A stretch of DNA of 19,260 nt from Prolixibacteraceae bacterium (GTDB lineage Bacteria; Bacteroidota; Bacteroidia; Bacteroidales; Prolixibacteraceae), in NCBI GenBank assembly GCA_003537645.1, contig DPRM01000065.1:19372-38631 (forward strand). Direction: 5' to 3'. This document shows, one piece after another, positions 15,601-19,260 of this stretch (position 1 is its first letter; each line of letters starts with the position of its first letter). The position numbers were made by a program, and so were the translations under genes. Below the pieces are notes generated by a model. That model had not been told where the DNA came from. It saw only the letters and a program-made list of their open reading frames with translations, and made no database searches.

Positions 15601-16048
15601 ACTCCTGAAGGAAGAACAGACCAAAGAACGTTTCGTTGGGTTTAACACCTGGCGGGCTCCGCGCACCTGGCGGGCAACTACCAACAGCAGTTTCTTCGGA
15701 AAGTTTATACGGTCGGCTCACTATGTGAAATCGGGCGATGGAAGCAAGAAAGCTATCTGGAGTATCCCGATAAAGGGTGACGGAACTTATGAAGTTTTCA
15801 GTTACATTATAAAATCAGGTCAGCGGGGACCGAGACGCGATAATCAGGACAGTGGTGGAGAATACACTTATACCGTTTATCACAATGGAGAAAAGGAAGA
15901 AGTAATGGTGGACCTTAAAACAATTGAAGATGGCTGGAACAGTCTGGGTTCTTTCTACTTTTCGGGCGATACCGTTAAAGTTGAATTAGGCAATAAAACA
16001 GCGGCACAAGTGGTGGTAGCCGATGCTATAAAATTGGTGAAGCAATAA
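12695..16048 (+). CDS. ABC-2 permease fused to an M1-peptidase-like domain and a golvesin-like C-terminal domain
   Basis: A 1117-residue inner-membrane protein. Residues 1-280 hold about seven membrane segments (24-44, 62-82, 114-134, 150-170, 178-196, 230-247, 262-279), as in ABC-2 permeases. From about 285 the protein is extracytoplasmic and follows the M1 aminopeptidase layout (beta domain, then helices with FERFNLVEVPAQFYSYSRI and VQPETILFPERG). I find neither HExxH nor GxMEN, so the zinc site is missing and peptidase activity is unlikely. A glycine-rich stretch lies near 853-867. Residues about 1003-1117 (AHYVKSGDGSKKAIW, EDGWNSLGSFYF, VVADAIKLV) resemble the golvesin/xanthan-lyase-type carbohydrate-binding-like domain. 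It pairs with the preceding ATPase. The domain order matches a Bacteroidota family I recall; its substrate is not known to me. Confidence 0.88.
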   Translation: MISPHNILSIAKYEITTLLRSWFFRIFALLAIVISFFFNMGTLLMDNNGAGNWNMKAISSVIPYVNLIMLNLVQAIIAIFLASDFLKRDKKLDTTDVIYIRSMSNGEYVAGKTIGNLVVFIILNLIILLEALIFNMIAENVTVNWIAYIEYFLIISLPTLLFILGLSFFVMSVLKNQAITFILLLGYVAITIFYLNTKYYFLFDYMAYSMPLLKSDFMGFGNLRAILIHRGMYASFGVAFIFLTISLLKRLPQSPFSNKVTLLPALIFFAGGVWLGNMHVSTFVNNQALRENIRLLNDANQAVPRLKVESYVIELSHSGTNLEVSSKLKVSNSHPETIDRFIFSLNPGLKLNKVSFNGQEANVKRELQLIEFSGLKLEPGETAELEFNYSGNLNEAASFLDVDDKTLQEAYKAFMFQIDKRSAIVSSEFVLLTRESNWYPIAGTGFGKTSKQWMQKQFSKFEITVKTKPGLTAISQGKPEVIDGSFHFTSKHNLPQISLVIGQYVQKTDTIDGLEFNLYHHKDHDYFTEFFEPVKDTIPDLIGTALKDYERKIDMYYPFERFNLVEVPAQFYSYSRILIGESEQVQPETILFPERGLLINEADFAGSVVRMERWGRGDQASTTPEEKKVMAFNNFLSLFTQAAARPNFNRSQGEVQVEEKSNPLYFFPLFYNHAYFVQSDEWPITDRIFESYLKQSSESGAMGWMRNMQGMTENEQANLALLDYSFAELLDDPARVQIIDNVIQLKGSTLFSIIKRKAGDDAFDDFMFNFLKSIRFNSTTIEDFNDRIQREFSTDLLPYMGKWFNSKELPGYLIGGVRAVNVLDGDRLKAMVKFRITNTESTEGIILVQFRLGEGGGPGRGRFGGGGANMETIDKLVHLEGTQTKELSFLLDGTPRNITINTFTSRNIPAELRLPLDNIEEDTKATPFEGEKILDVPVRLAEDGEFISDDEDPSFRFTVSDDKSLLQKLLLKEEQTKERFVGFNTWRAPRTWRATTNSSFFGKFIRSAHYVKSGDGSKKAIWSIPIKGDGTYEVFSYIIKSGQRGPRRDNQDSGGEYTYTVYHNGEKEEVMVDLKTIEDGWNSLGSFYFSGDTVKVELGNKTAAQVVVADAIKLVKQ

Positions 16049-16061
16049 AAGCAGGGAGCAG

Positions 16062-16099
16062 ACCTGTCAGCGTTAGAAGCACCTACCAGCGTTAAACGT
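16062..16099. repeat. Imperfect 19-bp direct repeat in the gap before the TolC gene
   Basis: Two adjacent 19-base copies (16062-16080 and 16081-16099) share ACCT and the core CAGCGTTA, 14 of 19 positions matching. They fill part of the 94-base gap. No terminator or clear promoter is visible there. Confidence 0.7.
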
Positions 16100-16142
16100 G
16101 AATAAGAACTTGAAAAAATATAAACTTCAGAAAAAAATAGTT

Positions 16143-17633
16143 ATGCCATTGAAAAAACTTTTCCTAAGGGGACTCATGCTGATCATGTTTTGTCAGCTTT
16201 TGCTTACGGCAAATGCACAGCAAATACTGACACTCGAAAGCGCGCTTGATATTGCCCGCTCAAACAGTCCCGACATTCGCCGTTCGTTGTTAAATCTCGA
16301 ACGCTCCGAGCAATCGCTGAAGGCACAAAATGCGGCACTAAAATCAAGCTTTTCGCTCAGTCTTACTCCAATGAGTTATGACCAGCGCAGGCAGTTTGAT
16401 GTTTATAATTCGAAGTGGTTTACCAGCAAATCGACTCAATCGTTCGGAACATTTACAGTTTCGCAACCCTTCCTGCCAACCGATGGAACCATCAGTCTGG
16501 TCAATCGTTTTGGCTGGCAAAACAATTATGTCGAGAAATTTAATGGTTCTGAAGAAAACAGGGCATTTACCAATTATCTTTCATTGAGCATCGCTCAGCC
16601 CTTGTTCACCTACAACCGTACAAAACTTCAGCTTAAAGAACTGGAACTTGATCTTGAAAATGCTCAGTTGAATTATGCCATGCAAAAGCTGAACAACGAA
16701 AAGCAGGTTACCCAATTCTTTTACAATGTTTACCTGGCACAAATGAGCCTGGCAATTTCGCAGGATGAGTTTATCAATACTCAAAAAAGCTACGAGATTA
16801 CACAAAACAAGGTAACCGCCGGAATTGCCGCCAAAGAAGAACTTTATCAGGCCGAACTCAACTTTGCCACTTCGAAATCGGCAGTTCAGAATGCACAGGT
16901 TACCCTCGATAATTACAAGGATCAGTTTAAGCAATACATTGGAATGGACGTTATGGACGAAATAACTGTGATGACCGATGTGGCAATGAATCCGGTAGAA
17001 GTTGATGTGAAAAAGGCGATTGAGTACGGACTGAATTCCAGGATGGAACTTCGTCAGCGTGAAATTGATATCGAGTCATCGCAGTTTGCATTGATACGCA
17101 CCAAATCGCTGAACGAATTCAGGGGTGATGTTAATTTGTCGCTGGGTATTAGCGGCGACAACGAAAAGCTATGGAATGTTTATGACAATCCAACCAACAA
17201 TCCAAGAGTATCGGTTTCATTTAATTTACCTCTCTACGACTGGGGCGAAAAGAAAGCACGTATCAAAGCGCAGGAGGCGGTAATTCAAACGCAGGAATTG
17301 AATCAGTCGGAAGAAAAAAAGCAAATCACGCTCGATATCCGCAGGGTTTACCGGAGTATTCAGAATCTTGTAAATCAGATTGATATTGCTTCGCAGAGTG
17401 AAAAAAATGCTCAGCTTACTTATGAAATAAACCTTGAACGTTACGCCAACGGTGACCTTACAAGTATGGATCTGAACCTGTTCCAGAACCAGCTTTCGCA
17501 AAAGAAAATGTCGTACGCCCAGGCTTTAATCGATTATAAAATTGAATTGCTGAACCTCAAAATTCAATCGCTTTACGATTTCGAGAAAAGAGAAGCAATT
17601 GTTCCTGAAAACCTTATTCAAAAGAAACAATAA
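16143..17633 (+). CDS. TolC-family outer-membrane efflux protein
   Basis: Outer-membrane channel component of a tripartite pump or secretion system. The 496-residue form has a signal peptide ending in LLLTANA (cleavage near A25) followed by LTLESALDIARSNSPDIRRSLLNLERSEQSL, the usual first helix of the TolC fold. Long heptad-like helices appear at about 165-290 and 370-480, with NKVTAGIAAKEELYQAELNFATSKS and ERYANGDLTSMDLNLFQNQLSQ as the paired conserved repeats. A GTG at 16098 would add 15 residues before the signal peptide, so the ATG at 16143 is preferred. It is followed 14 bases later by the adaptor gene. Confidence 0.93.
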   Translation: MPLKKLFLRGLMLIMFCQLLLTANAQQILTLESALDIARSNSPDIRRSLLNLERSEQSLKAQNAALKSSFSLSLTPMSYDQRRQFDVYNSKWFTSKSTQSFGTFTVSQPFLPTDGTISLVNRFGWQNNYVEKFNGSEENRAFTNYLSLSIAQPLFTYNRTKLQLKELELDLENAQLNYAMQKLNNEKQVTQFFYNVYLAQMSLAISQDEFINTQKSYEITQNKVTAGIAAKEELYQAELNFATSKSAVQNAQVTLDNYKDQFKQYIGMDVMDEITVMTDVAMNPVEVDVKKAIEYGLNSRMELRQREIDIESSQFALIRTKSLNEFRGDVNLSLGISGDNEKLWNVYDNPTNNPRVSVSFNLPLYDWGEKKARIKAQEAVIQTQELNQSEEKKQITLDIRRVYRSIQNLVNQIDIASQSEKNAQLTYEINLERYANGDLTSMDLNLFQNQLSQKKMSYAQALIDYKIELLNLKIQSLYDFEKREAIVPENLIQKKQ

Positions 17634-17647
17634 AACACACCAAAAAT

Positions 17648-18706
17648 ATGAAATCATTTCCTCAACTCATTGCTCTGATTGCCCTGATAGGTCTATTCAC
17701 AGCCTGCAACACACAACCGACAAACACGGCAACAGAACTGGCTGTTCCCGTTTCAGTTTCCGACATCAAACCTGGTTCGATCGAAAAAGTGATCAATACC
17801 ACCGGTACGCTCAATGCCACCAAGAAAGCAGTGGTTAGTACCGAAATGACAGGTCAATACAGATTGCTGATCAATCCGAGAACCCGCCGTCCGTTTGCTT
17901 TGGGCGATGTGGTCGAAAACGGACAGGTAATCATTCAGCTCGAAGATGCCGAATATGTAAACGGTATCGGGCTCGAAAGCAAAAAACTGAACCTGGAAAT
18001 TACAGAGCAGAACATGAAAAAACAGGAGTCGCTATACGAAAAAGGTGGAGTTACCCAACTCGACTACCGTAACTCTGAAGTGAACTATACCAACGCCAAA
18101 GATGCTTTTGAACGTGCAAACCTTCAACTTGCAAAACTGAAAGTTCGTGCCCCGTTCAAAGGCGTAATTACCGATTTACCAGCCATTACAAACGGTACTC
18201 AGGTAAATACCGGAACCGCCGTTGTCAGCCTGATGGATTACAGCGTTATGACTGTTGAGGTGAATCTTCCGGAGAAATACATCAGCGATGTGCAAATTGA
18301 TCAGGCTGTTCGTATCATGAATTACACTTTGCCAAACGATACTTTGCCCGGAAATGTTAAAGAATTATCTCCGGCCATCAGCACCGAAACACGCACTTTT
18401 AAGGGAGTTATTCAGGTTGCCAATCCTGACCTGAAACTGCGCCCCGGAATGTTTGCCAAAGCCGACATTGTTCTGGCCCGCAAAGACAGTGTGATCGTAA
18501 TCCCTAAAGACATTATTATTTCGAATCAGCGTGGAAAATCGGTATTTGTGGTCGATAACGGAACGGCCATCGAAAAACGCATCACAATGGGTTACGAAAA
18601 TCAGAATGAAACAGAAGTGACTTCAGGGTTAAAAATGAACGACCGCCTTGTAATTAAAGGCTTCGAAACCCTGAAGAACCGCTCTAAGGTGAAGATTGTG
18701 AAATAG
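17648..18706 (+). CDS. RND efflux periplasmic adaptor (membrane fusion) lipoprotein
   Basis: Links an inner-membrane RND pump to the TolC channel. The 352-residue protein has a lipoprotein signal with lipobox LFTAC (C20), so it should be acylated and membrane-attached. Adaptor elements in order: a lipoyl-like half (VVSTEMTGQYRLL...ENGQVIIQLED, about 60-100), a short coiled coil (about 105-165), a second lipoyl half (LKVRAPFKGVITDLPAITNGTQVNTGTAVVSLMD), a beta-barrel (MTVEVNLPEKYISDV) and a membrane-proximal end (RPGMFAKADIVL, VIVIPKDII). The first lipoyl half carries an extra basic loop (NPRTRRPFALGD) not usual in AcrA. It is coupled to the TolC gene by a 14-base gap and followed by the RND pump gene. 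Confidence 0.93.
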   Translation: MKSFPQLIALIALIGLFTACNTQPTNTATELAVPVSVSDIKPGSIEKVINTTGTLNATKKAVVSTEMTGQYRLLINPRTRRPFALGDVVENGQVIIQLEDAEYVNGIGLESKKLNLEITEQNMKKQESLYEKGGVTQLDYRNSEVNYTNAKDAFERANLQLAKLKVRAPFKGVITDLPAITNGTQVNTGTAVVSLMDYSVMTVEVNLPEKYISDVQIDQAVRIMNYTLPNDTLPGNVKELSPAISTETRTFKGVIQVANPDLKLRPGMFAKADIVLARKDSVIVIPKDIIISNQRGKSVFVVDNGTAIEKRITMGYENQNETEVTSGLKMNDRLVIKGFETLKNRSKVKIVK

Positions 18707-18716
18707 CGTTTGAATT

Positions 18717-18770
18717 GTTGCGGGTTACGAGTTGCGGGTTACAAGAAAATCCGGCAACCCGAAACTCGTA
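18717..18770. repeat. Intercistronic hairpin-forming GC-rich repeat
   Basis: GTTGCGGGTTAC occurs twice (18717-18728 and 18731-18742). TACGAGTTGCGGGTTAC (18726-18742) pairs with GCAACCCGAAACTCGTA (18754-18770) in 15 of 17 positions around an 11-base loop. It sits in the 90-base gap between adaptor and pump genes, without a T-run, so it is a repeat or RNA structure and not an intrinsic terminator. Confidence 0.85.
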
Positions 18771-18796
18771 TCGCGTACCCCGAAATACAAAAAAAC

Positions 18797-19260
18797 ATGA
18801 AAAAATTAACACAATTCGCTGTCAGCTATCCGGTTACCATTTTGATGATGGTGCTGGCCGTTGTTCTGCTGGGCTATATTTCCTTCAATAAGCTGGGTAT
18901 CGACCTGTTTCCGGAGATAAACAACCCACGCTTGTTTATCGAGCTCAAATCGGGGGAACGCCCTCCTGAAGAAATGGAAAAGCAATTCGTGGAAAACCTC
19001 GAAGCACTGGCCATTCGTCAATCGGATGTTGTGCAGGTTTCGTCGGTTTCGAAAGTGGGAACTGCCCAGATTACAGTTGAATATGCGTGGACAAAAGATA
19101 TGGACGAAGCATTTCTGGATTTACAGAAAGCCGCCAGTTCTTTCGCTCAAAATCAGGCAATCGACGAAATCAGTATTACCCAGCACGATCCGAATACCAC
19201 CCCGGTAATGGTTGTCGGCCTTTCGCACGAAACGATTACCGACATGAACGAACTCCGGAA
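18797..19260 (+). CDS. RND efflux transporter inner-membrane pump, N-terminal part
   Basis: The frame is open from the ATG at 18797 to the end of the window, giving the first 154 residues of a protein that should be about 1000-1050 long. It opens with MKKLTQFAVSYPVTILMMVLAVVLLGYISFNKLGIDLFPEINNP, the first membrane helix and following loop of HAE-type RND pumps (AcrB/CusA superfamily). The start of the porter domain follows (RPPEEMEKQFVENLEALAI, VSSVSKVGTAQITVEY, DLQKAASSF). With the adaptor and TolC genes upstream it completes a tripartite efflux set. The proton relay residues lie beyond the window, so completeness cannot be judged. Confidence 0.92.
   Translation, partial: MKKLTQFAVSYPVTILMMVLAVVLLGYISFNKLGIDLFPEINNPRLFIELKSGERPPEEMEKQFVENLEALAIRQSDVVQVSSVSKVGTAQITVEYAWTKDMDEAFLDLQKAASSFAQNQAIDEISITQHDPNTTPVMVVGLSHETITDMNELR

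Noticed and set aside
15238..15684. Open frame of 148 codons on the minus strand with a proline-rich end
   Set aside because: The proline run is the antisense of the glycine-rich stretch of the fused permease; no independent support.

Overview
The window looks like a chromosomal segment of a Bacteroidota bacterium, most likely from the Bacteroidales/Marinilabiliales side (Prolixibacteraceae-like). The protein families point there: a Bacteroidota-type polysaccharide deacetylase tail with an overlapping FemAB/GNAT gene, a 67K-type SppA, an ABC permease fused to an M1-like domain, and a TolC/adaptor/RND set with a lipoprotein adaptor. Several gene starts have no clear Shine-Dalgarno sequence. 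Several upstream regions carry boxes resembling the Bacteroidota -7 element TAnnTTTG. The assignment is an inference from family resemblance, not from a database search. I see no rRNA, tRNA, CRISPR array, insertion sequence or prophage gene. The longest stretch without a gene is about 170 bp.

Region 1 (1-3891) is mostly housekeeping: the 3' end of a polysaccharide deacetylase gene overlapping a GNAT/FemAB-like acyltransferase gene, then upp (uracil salvage). Convergent to these is a two-gene unit on the minus strand: an AlbA_2/HATPase/winged-helix protein with a striking tandem KTSV repeat, and folK (folate synthesis), whose possible first start overlaps the stop of the gene before it by one base.

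Region 2 (3892-8792) starts with a palindrome-rich divergent promoter region. It is followed by sppA with a clear intrinsic terminator, a secreted cyclophilin-type peptidyl-prolyl isomerase, and a small DUF3088-like thioredoxin-fold protein. A large LtaS-type membrane sulfatase/phosphotransferase gene lies convergent on the minus strand.

Region 3 (8793-11625) is a compact four-gene operon: ABC ATPase, membrane permease, short GntR regulator of YtrA type, and a membrane-anchored protein with a GIN-like beta-repeat region. A perfect 8+8 bp palindrome with GT...AC ends sits exactly at the predicted transcription start. It is the obvious candidate operator for the operon's own GntR protein, which would make this a self-regulated, ligand- or stress-induced membrane module.

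Region 4 (11703 to the end) is a second transport locus: an ABC ATPase (GTG start); a 1117-residue protein joining an ABC-2 permease to an M1-peptidase-like domain without zinc ligands and a C-terminal golvesin-like domain; then a TolC-family outer-membrane protein, a lipoprotein adaptor, and the start of an RND pump cut by the window end. All run in one direction without an obvious terminator. Three of the gaps between them are 90-100 bp long and hold unrelated repeat sequences. The best candidates for under-described biology are the GntR operon with its operator and unnamed fourth gene, the permease/pseudo-peptidase fusion, and the in-frame 12-bp repeat in the AlbA_2 protein.
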